A program made the translations under genes and the position numbers. This document shows positions 28,765 to 39,313 of a stretch of DNA of 64,000 bases, piece after piece. The DNA is from Muribaculaceae bacterium (GTDB lineage: Bacteria; Bacteroidota; Bacteroidia; Bacteroidales; Muribaculaceae). The notes beneath the pieces are model-generated. The model was not told where the DNA came from, ran no database searches, and worked only from the letters and a program-made list of their open reading frames with translations. The number at the start of each line of letters is the position of its first letter. The first letter of the stretch is position 1. Where the stretch lies: NCBI GenBank assembly GCA_023664185.1, contig JAMPGA010000001.1, positions 1,085,119 to 1,149,118 of the forward strand. Direction: 5' to 3'.

Positions 28765-30366
28765 TTATTTCTTGCAGTCCAGGGCCGTGAGTTCTATGGG
28801 GAGACACTTGATGTAGGTCTCGATATATTTCTCAAATCCCTTGATATCCTCTTGGACAGGAGCTATTTCCACCCCTTTGTTGCCGGCAAACACCGTCTGT
28901 TCGAGCCAGGTGGGCAGATCGAGCCCCTCGGGGTTGTCCGACATGAAGGCAGCCAGAAGAGCCATACCCCATGCGCCACCTTCACCGGCCGTTTCCATAA
29001 CAGATATGGGGGTGGAAAGCGCCGCTGCAAGGATACGCTGACCTACTACGGGGGTTTTGAACAAGCCTCCATGACCTGTGAGACGGTCTACCTCGACATG
29101 CTCGTCGTTGAACAGGATATCGTTACCAATCTTGAGCACGGCTACGGATGCGTGGAGATGTGCTCTCATGAAATTGGCCAGGTTGAAACGGTCGGTCACA
29201 GATCTGACAAACAACGGTCGTCCCTGCGGCATCTCTACTACGGGCTCGCCGGAGAAGAAATTGTAGGCCATCAAGCCTCCGCAATCCGGGTCGCCCTTCA
29301 GGGCGTTGTTGTAAAGCTTGCCATAGATTTCATTGATGTCTACTGTCACTCCAAGCAGCTCGGTGAACTCACGGAACAAGCCCACCCAGACATTGAGGTC
29401 GGAGGTGCAATTGTTGCAGTGAACCATGGCCACGGGCTTACCGTCGGGTGTAGTCACCATATCTATAGCCTCGTATGGGCGCGAGAGTTCCTTCTCGAGC
29501 ACAATCATTGAGAACGACGATGTGCCGGCCGATACATTGCCTGTGCGTGGCTTCACGGCATTAGTTGCCACCATGCCGGTTCCAGCGTCACCCTCCGGCG
29601 GGCAGAAAGGTATGCCTGCCTGGAGATGACCCGAAATATCGAGCTTCGAAGCACCCTCTTCGGTCAGGGTTCCGGCCTCGGCTCCTGCCGGCAATATGCG
29701 CGGTAGGATATCGGCCAGCTTCCATGAATAGCCAAAGGGAGCCACCAAGGCATCGAATTTCTCGACCATACGGGCCGAGTAGTTGCAGGTGTCTGAGTCT
29801 ACGGGTATCATGCCCGAAGCATCTCCTATGCCCAGAACTTTCTGACCGGTGAGCTGCCAGTGGATGTAGCCTGCCAGCGTGGTGAGATAGTCTATTTCAG
29901 CCACATGCTTCTCATCGTTGAGGATGGCCTGATAGAGGTGGGAGATGCTCCAGCGCAAGGGGATGTTGAAGACAAAAAGTTCCGATAGTCTTGCTGCAGC
30001 CTCGCCGGTGTTAGTGTTGCGCCAGGTGCGGAAAGGAGCCAGCAGACGCCCGTCGGCAGCAAACGGCATATAGCCATGCATCATGGCGCTGATGCCTATG
30101 GAGGCGAGCTGTTCAATCTCCACATCGTAGAGCTCGAGCACTTTAGCTCTCAGATCTCTGTAGCAATCCTGCAGACCAAACCATATCGACTCAAGGGGAT
30201 AAGTCCAGAGGCCATCAGCTCCAAGTTGGTTCTCCCATTCATGGCTACCCTGTGCGATAGGCTTGAAGTCAGCATCGATAAGGACGGCCTTTATGCGGGT
30301 AGAGCCAAATTCGATGCCGAGCGAAGCGCGCCCCGACTGAATGGTTTCTTTGGCATTCATCAGCAA
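28765..30366 (-). CDS. araB: FGGY-family carbohydrate kinase, probable L-ribulokinase
   Basis: 533 residues with the actin-like FGGY fold: phosphate-binding loop [16 protein letters not shown] at the N-terminus and [14 protein letters not shown] in the second domain. It resembles the xylulokinase-like branch rather than the classic E. coli AraB. Its position overlapping araA by seven bases and next to araD argues for L-ribulose as substrate, giving L-ribulose 5-phosphate. Specificity is inferred from context. Confidence 0.82.
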   Translation of the reverse strand: MLMNAKETIQSGRASLGIEFGSTRIKAVLIDADFKPIAQGSHEWENQLGADGLWTYPLESIWFGLQDCYRDLRAKVLELYDVEIEQLASIGISAMMHGYMPFAADGRLLAPFRTWRNTNTGEAAARLSELFVFNIPLRWSISHLYQAILNDEKHVAEIDYLTTLAGYIHWQLTGQKVLGIGDASGMIPVDSDTCNYSARMVEKFDALVAPFGYSWKLADILPRILPAGAEAGTLTEEGASKLDISGHLQAGIPFCPPEGDAGTGMVATNAVKPRTGNVSAGTSSFSMIVLEKELSRPYEAIDMVTTPDGKPVAMVHCNNCTSDLNVWVGLFREFTELLGVTVDINEIYGKLYNNALKGDPDCGGLMAYNFFSGEPVVEMPQGRPLFVRSVTDRFNLANFMRAHLHASVAVLKIGNDILFNDEHVEVDRLTGHGGLFKTPVVGQRILAAALSTPISVMETAGEGGAWGMALLAAFMSDNPEGLDLPTWLEQTVFAGNKGVEIAPVQEDIKGFEKYIETYIKCLPIELTALDCKK

Positions 30367-31901
30367 AGGGCTTTATTGAGCATGTAGTAAACTTCGTTCC
30401 AGCGGATACGGTCCTTGAAGGCCGGGATGGTGGTATCGGCATTGATGTGAAGCATCTCTATGCCTGCAATCTCGGCATAATCCTCCCAATATTCAGGTGT
30501 GAGGTCGTAGGAGAAACATGAGTGATGAGTGCCTCCGGCCAGGATCCAGGCTGCTGCACCGGTCTGGAAATCGGGCATGGGTATCCACAGGGCTGATGCT
30601 ACAGGCAGCTTGGGTAGGGGCTTGGATTTGATGCATTCAACATCGTTGACTATCAGGCGGAAGCGGTTACCCATATCCACCACTGTGGCTGTGATGCCTT
30701 TGCCGGGCTTTGAGGTGAAGACAAGGCGGGCTGTCTGGGCTTTGCGTATGCCTATGCCAAGGAAATGGACTTCAAGACGAGGACGCTCCTCGGCTATCAG
30801 CGGACATACCTCGAGCATGTGAGCCTGGAGGATGGAGCTGTTGGCGCCGTCGAAGTTGAGTGTGTAGTCCTCAAGGAATGAACTTCCACCCTTCAAACCC
30901 TGTCCCATAAACCAGACGGTGCGGTAAAGGGCTGCGCTTTTCCAGTCGCCTTCGGCTCCAAAGCCGTAGCCTTCGGCCATCAGACGCTGTGATGCAAGGC
31001 CGGGAATCTGGTCGAAGCCTGTGAAATTAGGATCGTTCACATCTACATCACCCAGGTCGTCGAAGTTGGTGGTGAAGCCCTTGGCCCCCTTATCTTTCAG
31101 AATGGCGCGGAGAGCCAGCTCTGCGCGGGCAGCCGAGCGGATTGATTTGTAGCCCTCGCTATCTTTGTTCTCCAGAGCTGCATCGTGGGCATACAGTTTG
31201 AAATACTCCTCGACAAGGGCATCTGTATCGGCATCGGCCACATGTTTCCAATATTCCATGAGCTCGCTCACAGGGCAATAGTCCACATGGTAGCCCAGGC
31301 GCTCTTCGGCCTCCACCTTGTCGCCGTCGGTAACGGCTACGTTATTCATCTGGTCGCCGAAACGAAGTATGAGCATATCCTGCGAGTCGGCCCATGCAGC
31401 AGCCACACGTTCCCACACGGCAATCTTGTCGAGCACTTCGGGATCGGTCCAATGTCCCACAACCACCTTGCGGCGCAGACGCATGCGTGCGCAGATGTGG
31501 CCAAACTCACGGTCACCGTGGGCACTCTGGTTCAGGTTCATGAAGTCCATGTCCATGGTGTCCCAGGGTATCTCTTTGTTGAACTGTGTGTGGAAATGCA
31601 GCAGAGGTTTGTTGAGAATCTGCAGGCCGTGTATCCACATTTTGGCAGGCGAGAAGGTGTGCATCCAGGTGATGATGCCGGCGCAACGGTCGTCGTTGTT
31701 GGCAGCTTTCATCACATCGGCCACCTCTTTTGAAGAGTTGGCAGTGCCTTTGTAGACAACTTTGATGGGAAGACGCCCAGAGTTGTTGAGCCCGTCGACC
31801 ATCTGTTTCGAGTGGGAATCTACCTTCACCACAGCGTCGCCACCGTAGAGCAGCTGAGCTCCGGTGACCCACCATATTTCATAATCTGCGAATTGCGACA
31901 T
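30360..31901 (-). CDS. araA: L-arabinose isomerase
   Basis: Converts L-arabinose to L-ribulose, the first step of arabinose breakdown. The 513 residues match the family along the length: [13 protein letters not shown] at the N-terminus, [18 protein letters not shown], and the metal-binding glutamates and histidines in the central and C-terminal parts (e.g. [22 protein letters not shown]). It is 30 bases downstream of araD and overlaps araB. Confidence 0.95.
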   Translation of the reverse strand: MSQFADYEIWWVTGAQLLYGGDAVVKVDSHSKQMVDGLNNSGRLPIKVVYKGTANSSKEVADVMKAANNDDRCAGIITWMHTFSPAKMWIHGLQILNKPLLHFHTQFNKEIPWDTMDMDFMNLNQSAHGDREFGHICARMRLRRKVVVGHWTDPEVLDKIAVWERVAAAWADSQDMLILRFGDQMNNVAVTDGDKVEAEERLGYHVDYCPVSELMEYWKHVADADTDALVEEYFKLYAHDAALENKDSEGYKSIRSAARAELALRAILKDKGAKGFTTNFDDLGDVDVNDPNFTGFDQIPGLASQRLMAEGYGFGAEGDWKSAALYRTVWFMGQGLKGGSSFLEDYTLNFDGANSSILQAHMLEVCPLIAEERPRLEVHFLGIGIRKAQTARLVFTSKPGKGITATVVDMGNRFRLIVNDVECIKSKPLPKLPVASALWIPMPDFQTGAAAWILAGGTHHSCFSYDLTPEYWEDYAEIAGIEMLHINADTTIPAFKDRIRWNEVYYMLNKALC

Positions 31902-31931
31902 AATGATATTTTTTATATGTTGATTTGTTTA

Positions 31932-32627
31932 TTATTTCTTCTTTTGTCCGTAGTAAGCCCCCGGACCGTGTTTGCGGTTGAAATGCTTCTCTATGAGGAG
32001 CGGGTTCATGGTGAGATTGGGGTTGATGGCAAACGATATGCTGGCCATCTTTGCCACCTGTTCGAGCACAACGGCATTATGCACAGCTTCGGCCGGAGTT
32101 TTACCCCATGTAAAAGGACCATGGTTTTTCACGAGCACCCCGGGAGTGTGAATGGGGTTGAGACCGGCAAAACGGTTGACTATTACATTGCCTGTTTCCA
32201 GCTCATAGTCGCCTTCCACCTCGGCGGCTGTCATGTCGGGGGTGCAGGGGACGGCGTTGTGGAAATAGTCGGCATGCGTGGTGCCTATGTTGGGCAGATC
32301 AATGCCCGCCTGAGCCCATGCAGTGGCATAGGTGGAATGAGTGTGAACCACTCCCCCAACCTCCGGAAATGCCCGGTAGATGGCAAGATGTGTGGGGGTG
32401 TCGCTCGAAGGGTTGAGATCGCCCTCAACGGTTTTGCCTGTATTGAGGTCGACAACCACCATATCCTCAGGCTTCATATTGTCGTAACTCACACCGCTCG
32501 GCTTTATCACCACAAGACCTTTCTCGCGGTCTATGCCCGAGACATTGCCCCAGGTGAATATCACCAGACCATGTTTCACAAGGTCAAGATTGGCCTGGCA
32601 TACGGTTTCTTTCAATTTTTCTAACAT
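31932..32627 (-). CDS. araD: L-ribulose-5-phosphate 4-epimerase
   Basis: Produces D-xylulose 5-phosphate for the pentose phosphate pathway. The 231 residues from the ATG at 32627 ([20 protein letters not shown]) have the class II aldolase fold with [17 protein letters not shown], the zinc histidines in HTHSTYAT, and [10 protein letters not shown]. The frame remains open upstream to 32783, but that stretch runs through the end of the regulator gene and is not part of the family. It lies seven bases after the Nudix regulator. Confidence 0.95.
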   Translation of the reverse strand: MLEKLKETVCQANLDLVKHGLVIFTWGNVSGIDREKGLVVIKPSGVSYDNMKPEDMVVVDLNTGKTVEGDLNPSSDTPTHLAIYRAFPEVGGVVHTHSTYATAWAQAGIDLPNIGTTHADYFHNAVPCTPDMTAAEVEGDYELETGNVIVNRFAGLNPIHTPGVLVKNHGPFTWGKTPAEAVHNAVVLEQVAKMASISFAINPNLTMNPLLIEKHFNRKHGPGAYYGQKKK

Positions 32628-32634
32628 ACTTATT

Positions 32635-33312
32635 CTATATTTTGAATTTGCCTGACTGCCGGAACGCCTCCTCGTCAAACTCATAGAGCATGGCTCCGCG
32701 GCGCGACCGGGATTTGTCGATGATACCTGTGGAACGGATGCAAGGGTTTTCGGCCGCCCGTTTGCGGAAGTTGCGTTTGTCAAACTTCTCGTCGAAGATC
32801 AGCTCGTAGAGAGTCTGAAGCTGAGTCAGGGTGAACTTTTCGGGAAGCAAACGGAAAGCGAAAGGCTCTGTGCTGATGCGTCGACAAAGCTGTGCTCTTG
32901 CCTTGGCAATCATATCCGTATGGTCGAACCCGAGAGTTGGCAGATCGTTTATGACACACCAGCAGGCCGAGTGGGCGCGAAGTGTCTCAACGTCGATCAT
33001 ATCAGGTGTGAGCAGGGCGTAGTAAGCCACCGAGATGACTCTTGCGCCCGGATCGCGCCCGATGTCGCCAAAAGCTTTCACCTGTCGCATAAACGTGTTG
33101 CGCAGCCCGGTGAGCTCGAGGAGCACTCGGCTGGCAGCGTCGTCGAGGCTCTCTTCGGCTCTGACAAAACCACCCATTAGCGACCATTTGCCGCGCTCGG
33201 GCTCGAAGTTGCGTTTTGTCAGAAGCACGTTGAGACGCCCGTCTACCAAGCCGAAAATAATGCAGTCGACGCTTACGTAAAACTGTTGATGCAGGCGATA
33301 GCAGTCAGACAT
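32635..33312 (-). CDS. araR: Nudix-type arabinose regulator (AraR)
   Basis: 225 residues: an N-terminal Nudix domain (about 10-140) and a C-terminal winged-helix segment (about 150-225, [24 protein letters not shown]). In gut Bacteroidetes such proteins (NrtR-like AraR) repress arabinose genes and respond to L-arabinose. The Nudix box [21 protein letters not shown] is degenerate: the REUXEE core reads RVLLEL, so catalysis is unlikely and ligand sensing is the probable role. It lies in the operon it likely controls, between the symporter (six bases) and araD (seven bases). Confidence 0.88.
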   Translation of the reverse strand: MSDCYRLHQQFYVSVDCIIFGLVDGRLNVLLTKRNFEPERGKWSLMGGFVRAEESLDDAASRVLLELTGLRNTFMRQVKAFGDIGRDPGARVISVAYYALLTPDMIDVETLRAHSACWCVINDLPTLGFDHTDMIAKARAQLCRRISTEPFAFRLLPEKFTLTQLQTLYELIFDEKFDKRNFRKRAAENPCIRSTGIIDKSRSRRGAMLYEFDEEAFRQSGKFKI

Positions 33313-33318
33313 GAAGGT

Positions 33319-35010
33319 TTACCAGAAATAGATATAGAATGCCACGGTTATGGCCAGAATTATGCAGGTGTGGATAATATCCCAGTGGTTCCAGCTGGCG
33401 CGGGTAGCAGCTTTCTGCTCTGCTGTGGCTGTGCCAAACACGAGGCCGCGAATCTTCTCGGGCTCCGGGGCTTTAGTGAAGAGGCTCACCACAAAGACTA
33501 CACCCAGACAGAACACCAGCATCCAGCCGCAGAAGAAGAGCCAGTTGACATCGTAGAAGAGATAGCGGAACAGGTTGAAGCCATCCTCGCCGGGCAGCGT
33601 GGCGGCATTGCTGTAATAGATTTTTGCACCGAGGCGTGTGAGGCCTATGATAAGACCGGCTAAGAGTCCCCACATGCCTCCCTGAGCTGTGGCACGCTTC
33701 CAAAGCACTCCCATCAGGAATGCAGCTGCGATGCCGGGGGCAAGCACTGACTGCACATCCTGGAGATAGAGATAAAGCACATCTCCGATAGAACGCATTA
33801 TGGGTATCCAGAGTATGCCGAGCACTACGATCACCACTGTGGCGGCCTGACCGATACGCACAAGTTTCTTAGGATCGGTATTGGGCTTGTAGCGCTGATA
33901 GAAGTCGATGGTGAAGAGGGCCGATGAGGAGTTGAACAGCGAAGCCAGGGAGCTCATCAGCGCCGCCAATATACCGCAAACGATCAAGCCTTTCACACCG
34001 GCCGGGAGCAGTTTGGCCACCAGTGTGGGGAAGGCGGCGTCGGTGTTGAGCGCACCGGTCGATGTGAGAGGGAGGAACGAGCCTGTGGACTGATGCAGCG
34101 CGAAGGCTATCATGCCGGGTATAAGGAACAAAAATACGGGGAGCAGCTTGAGATAAGCTCCAAAGATAGTGCCTCGGCGAGCTTCACGCTCATCCTTGCC
34201 TGAGAGTACACGCTGTACTATAAACTGGTCGGTACACCAGTACCAGAATCCTATGACGGCCGAGCCGATGAGGGCGCCGAGCCAGGGGAAAGCGGGGTCG
34301 CTGTTGTCGCGTATCAGATTGGTCATGGAGTCGCCATACTCATTCACCTTTACTGCTGAGCATATCTCCATCATTTTGTCCCAGCCACCCAGTTCTTTGA
34401 GGCCGAGAACGAGGATGATGAGAGATCCGAGCAGTAATATCGGGGTCTGAAGAACCGAGGTGTAGAGCACTGATTTCATGCCGCCGAAGATGGTGTAGAG
34501 CGCTGTGATGAGCACCAGACCTATGGCGGCGATCCAGAAGAAGTCTATGCCCCACACTTCGTCTATACCAAACACCTGCTGGAACACAAGGCCACCGGCA
34601 TAAACTGTGACGGCAACTTTAGTGAGAACATAGCTGATGAGCGAGATGAGCGAGAGAATGGTGCGCGAGGCCGAATTATAGCGACGCTCCAGAAATTCAG
34701 GCATGGTGTAGACCATGGAGCGGGTATAGAAGGGCACGAACACCCAACCCAATATCAGTATCATCCATCCCTGTATCTCCCAGTGGGCCATGGCCATGCC
34801 GGACGCAGCTCCTGAGCCGGCCAGACCTATGAGATGCTCGGATCCGATGTTTGACGCAAAGATTGAAGCACCGATGGCTATCCAGGTGGCATCCTTGCCT
34901 CCAAGAAAATAGTCGGCCGCATTGTTTTGCTTCTGGCGCATCACCCAGACTATAATTCCGATGAGCGCCACGAAAAATAGGGCTATAACTACCCAGTCAA
35001 GTAATTGCAT
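33319..35010 (-). CDS. Sodium:solute symporter (SSS family), probable arabinose uptake
   Basis: 563 residues with about 13-14 membrane helices. SSS family features are visible, such as GKDATWIAIGASIFASNIGSEHLIGLAGSGAA near the N-terminus and the sodium-site region in the first helices. It resembles the SglT-type sugar symporters. Its place between the mutarotase and the Nudix regulator in the ara operon makes L-arabinose the likely substrate. A long cytoplasmic loop near the C-terminus (FTKAPEPEKIRGLVFGTATAEQK) is typical of Bacteroidetes members. Confidence 0.92.
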   Translation of the reverse strand: MQLLDWVVIALFFVALIGIIVWVMRQKQNNAADYFLGGKDATWIAIGASIFASNIGSEHLIGLAGSGAASGMAMAHWEIQGWMILILGWVFVPFYTRSMVYTMPEFLERRYNSASRTILSLISLISYVLTKVAVTVYAGGLVFQQVFGIDEVWGIDFFWIAAIGLVLITALYTIFGGMKSVLYTSVLQTPILLLGSLIILVLGLKELGGWDKMMEICSAVKVNEYGDSMTNLIRDNSDPAFPWLGALIGSAVIGFWYWCTDQFIVQRVLSGKDEREARRGTIFGAYLKLLPVFLFLIPGMIAFALHQSTGSFLPLTSTGALNTDAAFPTLVAKLLPAGVKGLIVCGILAALMSSLASLFNSSSALFTIDFYQRYKPNTDPKKLVRIGQAATVVIVVLGILWIPIMRSIGDVLYLYLQDVQSVLAPGIAAAFLMGVLWKRATAQGGMWGLLAGLIIGLTRLGAKIYYSNAATLPGEDGFNLFRYLFYDVNWLFFCGWMLVFCLGVVFVVSLFTKAPEPEKIRGLVFGTATAEQKAATRASWNHWDIIHTCIILAITVAFYIYFW

Positions 35011-35015
35011 GGTAT

Positions 35016-36185
35016 TTATTTGGTTGAAAATTTATATGCAGTATGGCTTGTGTATGTCTCTCCGGGATTAAGCACCACCGAAGGCCACTGAGGCTTGTTG
35101 GGGGAATCGGGGTAATGCTGTGTCTCCATGCAGATTGCTGCACGCTTGTTGTAGACAACTCCGTTTTTGCCTGTGTTGGAGCCGTCAAGGAAATTACCGG
35201 TATATACCTGTATACCAGGCTCTGATGTATACACATTCATTTCTATCCCCGACACGGGTGAATAGAGAGTTGCAGCGGGAACCGAGTCGTTACCCAGGGT
35301 TGAGAGCACCCAGTTGTGGTCATATCCATTACCGTTTTTGAGCTGCTCGAATTCAAAATTATCTACGGATTCGGCTATTACTCTGGGCGATGTGAAGTCC
35401 ATCGGTGTGCCCTGCACCGGAGCTATCTCACCGGTGGTCATGAAGGTTGAATCGACTGGAGTATAAGCCTGAGCGTTGATATAGAGCAGTTCGTCAGTCA
35501 CGGGTTTCGATGGATCGCCCGAGAGGTTGAAGTAAGAGTGATTGGTCATATTTATCACCGTAGGCTTGTCGGTGGTGGCGCGATAGGTGATGTCAAGAGT
35601 ATTGTCTGTCTGGACGGTATACACCACGGTAGCCGTTACAGTTCCGGGAAAGCCATTGTTGCCGTCGGTGTCCTCGATAGTCAGCACAAGGGTGGAATCG
35701 TTGGGCTGCTCAGCATCATAGACACGATACTGCCATCCCAGTGTGCCCATATCGGTACCTCCATGCAGACAGTGGCCAAAGTTGTTCTGAGGCAGTTGCA
35801 CTGTGTCGCCGTTGAGCACGAAGCGCCCCTGGTTGATGCGGTTGGCATAGCGCCCAATGGCAGCTCCGAAATCCGATTGATTGTTTTCGGGGAAGTAGGC
35901 TGCAACGCTATCGAAGCCGAGCACCACGTCGCGCCCCACTCCATCGCGGTCGGGAACCATGATCGACACTACGCGTCCACCGTAATTTGTGATACACACT
36001 TCCATGCCTTTTCCATTGGTGAGGGTATAGAGTGCGGTCGAGTCGCCGCGGACTTCGGCCTTGAAATTCTGTGGATCGAGGCCCGACTGTGTTATCTTTG
36101 TGTCGGCGTCTGAGTGTCTGTGTCCGCAGCCACACATCAGCAGTGACATTACGGCCAAAGCCGCCAAAGAGCTTTTCTGATTCAT
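35016..36185 (-). CDS. galM: Aldose 1-epimerase, lipoprotein
   Basis: Interconverts alpha and beta anomers of sugars, here presumably arabinose entering the cell. It has 389 residues with a lipoprotein-type signal (hydrophobic stretch ending MCGC near residue 20). The mutarotase fold has ANRINQGRF, the catalytic histidines in NNFGHCLHGG and MTNHSYFNLSG, and a C-terminal glutamate in GIQVYTGNF. It is first in the seven-gene ara operon, five bases from the symporter. The signal suggests an envelope location, so mutarotation would happen before transport. Confidence 0.9.
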   Translation of the reverse strand: MNQKSSLAALAVMSLLMCGCGHRHSDADTKITQSGLDPQNFKAEVRGDSTALYTLTNGKGMEVCITNYGGRVVSIMVPDRDGVGRDVVLGFDSVAAYFPENNQSDFGAAIGRYANRINQGRFVLNGDTVQLPQNNFGHCLHGGTDMGTLGWQYRVYDAEQPNDSTLVLTIEDTDGNNGFPGTVTATVVYTVQTDNTLDITYRATTDKPTVINMTNHSYFNLSGDPSKPVTDELLYINAQAYTPVDSTFMTTGEIAPVQGTPMDFTSPRVIAESVDNFEFEQLKNGNGYDHNWVLSTLGNDSVPAATLYSPVSGIEMNVYTSEPGIQVYTGNFLDGSNTGKNGVVYNKRAAICMETQHYPDSPNKPQWPSVVLNPGETYTSHTAYKFSTK

Positions 36186-36266
36186 AACGGATTGAATCTG
36201 ATTTGTTTAGATATTAGTTAAAAGGTGGGTTGAGATTATTTTCATGGCTATGCGGACATGCGTCTG

Positions 36267-36291
36267 CAAAGTTGAGTGTAAAATTAACACT
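36267..36291 (-). promoter_or_regulatory. Candidate promoter and operator of the ara operon
   Basis: A minus-strand -7-like element CAACTTTG at 36274-36267 is abutted by the near-palindrome AGTGTAAAATTAACACT at 36275-36291. The palindrome would fill most of the -7/-33 spacer, where a bound repressor would block RNA polymerase. I propose it as the AraR site; the -33 element is weak, and I have not been able to compare it with a published motif. Confidence 0.5.
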
Positions 36292-36390
36292 TATAAAAGT
36301 AGCCACCAAAAAAATTTTCATGTTTTACAACATATAGTCAGCAGTGTTGCATTTCGCTGAGTAAAATTTCATTTTTTCCGATATTTTCAA

Positions 36391-36398
36391 TATCTTTG
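36391..36398 (+). promoter_or_regulatory. Candidate -7 element for the Trp/Gly-rich protein gene
   Basis: TATCTTTG matches TAnnTTTG and lies about 60 bases before the ATG at 36460. The upstream stretch is AT-rich, with no exact TTTG at -33. The whole 274-base intergenic region 36186-36459 holds only this and the ara control region. Confidence 0.5.
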
Positions 36399-36459
36399 TA
36401 TTAAACTTTAGCGCTTCTGAAACGTCTATAATAATATACCTCCACATTATTAAAAAGAG

Positions 36460-37551
36460 ATGAACAAAAGACGATTATTCCTGACTATTCCGCTCGTGGC
36501 AGCGACGTTTGCTGTGGCCACGGCGCAGTCATACTATGAGGACGATATATATTACAATCCGTCGAAGGCTCCAAAAGCCAAAACGGAACAGAAATCACAG
36601 CAGCTGAAATATCAAACCTATGTGACGCCCAATGCCGTGGTGGTGGCCGAGTATCCTTCGGCTGACTCATACAGCGTGAGTGGCACTCGCAATATCAGCG
36701 TGGACGATTACAACCGTCGTGGTATATTTGCAACCGACTCGCTGAGCAACGACACCACGTCAACCGATTTTACCTACACGCGCCGCATAGAGCAGTTCTA
36801 CAACCCAGACATCGTGACAGGCTCAGGGGATCAGGAACTTGCCAACATTTACTATATGGAGCCCGATCAGGTGAATGTATATATCAACACCCCTTCGGGC
36901 TATTGGGGATATGATTATTTCTATCCAGATTTTGCCTGGTATTCACCCTACTACTGGCGTCCGGCATCGTGGCGCTGGGCTTCGTCGTGGTACTGGAACT
37001 CCTGGTATGACCCCTATTGGGCATGGGGTCCGGCTTGGGGCTGGGGTCCCTCGTGGGGCTGGAGTTGGGGTCCGGCTTGGGGCTGGGGTGGTCATGGTTG
37101 GGGAGGCCCGGCTTGGGGATGGAGCAGACCCTTTAATCCCCGCCACCAGGGAGTGCATGCCTATCGCCCGGGATATAATGGAGGCCACGTGGCTTCGGGT
37201 AACCGCCCTGCAGGTCCCAGCGGCCGCCCGGGTCTCGGCACCACACAGGCCAACCGTCACCAGGGTTCTGGATATTATCGCCCCGGCACAACCGGCACAC
37301 AGAGCTATGGACGCCCGGGCATAGGCACCAGAGGCAACCGCCAGCCTTCAGGCACATCGACCAGACCTTCGTCCAACGGCAACAGCAACAACAACTCCTA
37401 TTCGCGTCCTTCAGTCACCAATGGCGGACGCCAGAATTCCTACAGCACACCTTCCTACAGCTCACCCTCGCGCGGCTCATCCTCGTGGGGCGGCGGTGGC
37501 AGATCGTCAGGTGGTGGCCGTTCGAGTGGCGGTGGCCGTGGACGTCATTGA
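36460..37551 (+). CDS. Exported Trp/Gly/Ser-rich low-complexity protein
   Basis: 363 residues and not a recognised enzyme. A signal peptide (cleavage near AVATAQS) is followed by a polar, Tyr-rich segment to about residue 150. An extraordinary aromatic core of WGPAWGWGPSWGW-type repeats spans about 160-225. A Gly/Ser/Asn/Arg-rich tail ends in GGGRSSGGG repeats. The composition suggests a disordered, possibly self-associating surface or periplasmic protein; similar W/G-rich proteins occur in Bacteroidales but have no known function. The FadL-type porin gene follows after 54 bases and is probably cotranscribed. Confidence 0.75.
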   Translation: MNKRRLFLTIPLVAATFAVATAQSYYEDDIYYNPSKAPKAKTEQKSQQLKYQTYVTPNAVVVAEYPSADSYSVSGTRNISVDDYNRRGIFATDSLSNDTTSTDFTYTRRIEQFYNPDIVTGSGDQELANIYYMEPDQVNVYINTPSGYWGYDYFYPDFAWYSPYYWRPASWRWASSWYWNSWYDPYWAWGPAWGWGPSWGWSWGPAWGWGGHGWGGPAWGWSRPFNPRHQGVHAYRPGYNGGHVASGNRPAGPSGRPGLGTTQANRHQGSGYYRPGTTGTQSYGRPGIGTRGNRQPSGTSTRPSSNGNSNNNSYSRPSVTNGGRQNSYSTPSYSSPSRGSSSWGGGGRSSGGGRSSGGGRGRH

Positions 37552-37605
37552 TCAAACTCTCAGAAACAACATAATTAACATATTCTCCTCTCAACACTTT
37601 CAACT

Positions 37606-39255
37606 ATGAACAAGACCCTACTTGCCACCCTACTCGCCACCATGCCGATGGCAGTCATGGCCCAGTCGGCGGTCGACGCAATGTCTATTTCCCAAGGCGG
37701 ACTGCGGGGCACAGCCAGATTCATGTCGATGGGCGGTGCCTTCACAGCCCTTGGCGGCGATATGTCGACACTCAATCAGAACCCCGGCGGTATTGGCATA
37801 TATCGCAATAGCGAGGTGTCAATTTCGGCAGACCTGGATTTCAACTCCAGCAAATCGAAGGCCGATGGCGTCTCAAACACCGAAAACAAAACCCGCTTCA
37901 ACTGCAATAACTTTGGCTATATCGGTTCAGTGAGACTCAACAGTGAAGCCATGCCGTTTTTCAATTGGGGCGCAAGCTACTCGAGAGTAGCGAGCTTCAA
38001 CAGAAACTACGGCGGCCGTCTCACCAACAATCTGCAGACGTCATACACCAATCTGGTGGCTGACTATACTACAGCCGACGGCTGGAGCAACACTGATCTG
38101 TGTGAGACCAACAGCTACAATCCTTTTTTCAGCAGTTACGCACCTTGGTCGAGCATACTGATGTATAACGCCTACGGCATCAATCCCTCGGCAGCTGGCG
38201 CCAACAGCTACGTCGGATTGTATGACTACGACAAAACTGCTCCCGGTTCGGCTCAATACTTCATAAACGAGAAGGGGTATATAGATGAATATTCCATTAA
38301 CTTCGGCGGCAATATCTATGAGACGGTATTCTGGGGCATAGGCTTGGGCATTACCGACCTCGATTTTAAGCAGACCGCCTACTATGAAGAGAGTTTTGCC
38401 TCCGATGCCAATGTGCCCAACACTGATGCATCGACCTACGCATCTGGCTCGGCATCCTACGGTCTGACAAACCAATACCACATTTGGGGTAGCGGATTCA
38501 ATATGAAATTCGGTCTCATCTTCAAGCCCATCAACGAGTTTCGTATAGGTCTGGCCGTGCATACACCCACCTGGTACAATCTTTCGTATGAAGGCGTGGC
38601 CACCATGGGCTATGACTACGACTCACCCTCATATCCCCAAGGGGAATATTATTCGGGCAGCTTCACATCTGAATACGACGATTTTGACTGGGATTTCCGT
38701 TCGCCCTGGCGCTTTATGGCAGGCGTGGCCGGAGTGATAGGTGGCCGCGGCATCCTTTCAGCTGAGTATGAGTATCGCGGTGTGCAGGATATGAAAATCA
38801 AAGACCAGTATGGCAATGAATGGGCCGACCAGAAGGCTGATGTGAAGTATTACTATAAGTCGACCAACACACTGCGCGTGGGTGCTGAATACCGAATAAC
38901 TCCCGGTCTGAGCCTCCGTGCTGGATACTCTTGGGAGAGCAGTCCCGTGCAGGAGCGCCTGCTCAATCCCACGGGGAGCGAGGCCACCTATGTATATACA
39001 TCAGGCCCCGATGATACCGAGATGCACCCGGCTTTCACCCTCGACCGCGAGACGCAGTACATCACCTGCGGCCTTGGCTACCGCTATCAGGCATTCTCGA
39101 TAGACTTGGCCTATGTGCACCGCAACCGCAAGAGCGACTATCACGCATTTACCGACTATAACGAGAACTCAACGGGCTATCTCGTCACAGCTCCTAAAGC
39201 CAAAATCACCGACAACGACAACTCTGTAGTGCTGACCTTGTCTTACAAGTTCTGA
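37606..39255 (+). CDS. Outer membrane protein, OmpP1/FadL/TodX-like
   Basis: 549 residues with a signal peptide (MNKTLLATLLATMPMAVMAQ). The mature start has ALGGDMSTLNQNPGGIGIYRNSE, which recalls the FadL N-terminal hatch (family motif NPAG). The rest is alternating beta strands rich in Tyr, ending in an aromatic C-terminus (SVVLTLSYKF), the hallmark of outer membrane barrels. FadL members transport hydrophobic compounds; the substrate here is unknown. It follows the Trp/Gly-rich gene and ends at a hairpin terminator. Confidence 0.85.
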   Translation: MNKTLLATLLATMPMAVMAQSAVDAMSISQGGLRGTARFMSMGGAFTALGGDMSTLNQNPGGIGIYRNSEVSISADLDFNSSKSKADGVSNTENKTRFNCNNFGYIGSVRLNSEAMPFFNWGASYSRVASFNRNYGGRLTNNLQTSYTNLVADYTTADGWSNTDLCETNSYNPFFSSYAPWSSILMYNAYGINPSAAGANSYVGLYDYDKTAPGSAQYFINEKGYIDEYSINFGGNIYETVFWGIGLGITDLDFKQTAYYEESFASDANVPNTDASTYASGSASYGLTNQYHIWGSGFNMKFGLIFKPINEFRIGLAVHTPTWYNLSYEGVATMGYDYDSPSYPQGEYYSGSFTSEYDDFDWDFRSPWRFMAGVAGVIGGRGILSAEYEYRGVQDMKIKDQYGNEWADQKADVKYYYKSTNTLRVGAEYRITPGLSLRAGYSWESSPVQERLLNPTGSEATYVYTSGPDDTEMHPAFTLDRETQYITCGLGYRYQAFSIDLAYVHRNRKSDYHAFTDYNENSTGYLVTAPKAKITDNDNSVVLTLSYKF

Positions 39256-39267
39256 CACACCTATATA

Positions 39268-39304
39268 ATAATACGGACCGGCTTTAGTGGCCGGCCTGTA
39301 TTAT
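39268..39304. terminator. Hairpin between convergent genes
   Basis: ATAATAC (39268-39274) pairs with GTATTAT (39298-39304), enclosing a GC-rich stem CCGGC/GCCGG with loop TTTAGTG. It lies between the plus-strand porin gene (stop 39255) and the minus-strand TPR gene (stop 39314) and may terminate both. Confidence 0.7.
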
Positions 39305-39313
39305 GCCGTATTA

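Noticed and set aside
32628..32783. N-terminal extension of araD by 52 residues
   Set aside because: It reads through the end of the regulator gene in another frame, and the family starts at the ATG at 32627.
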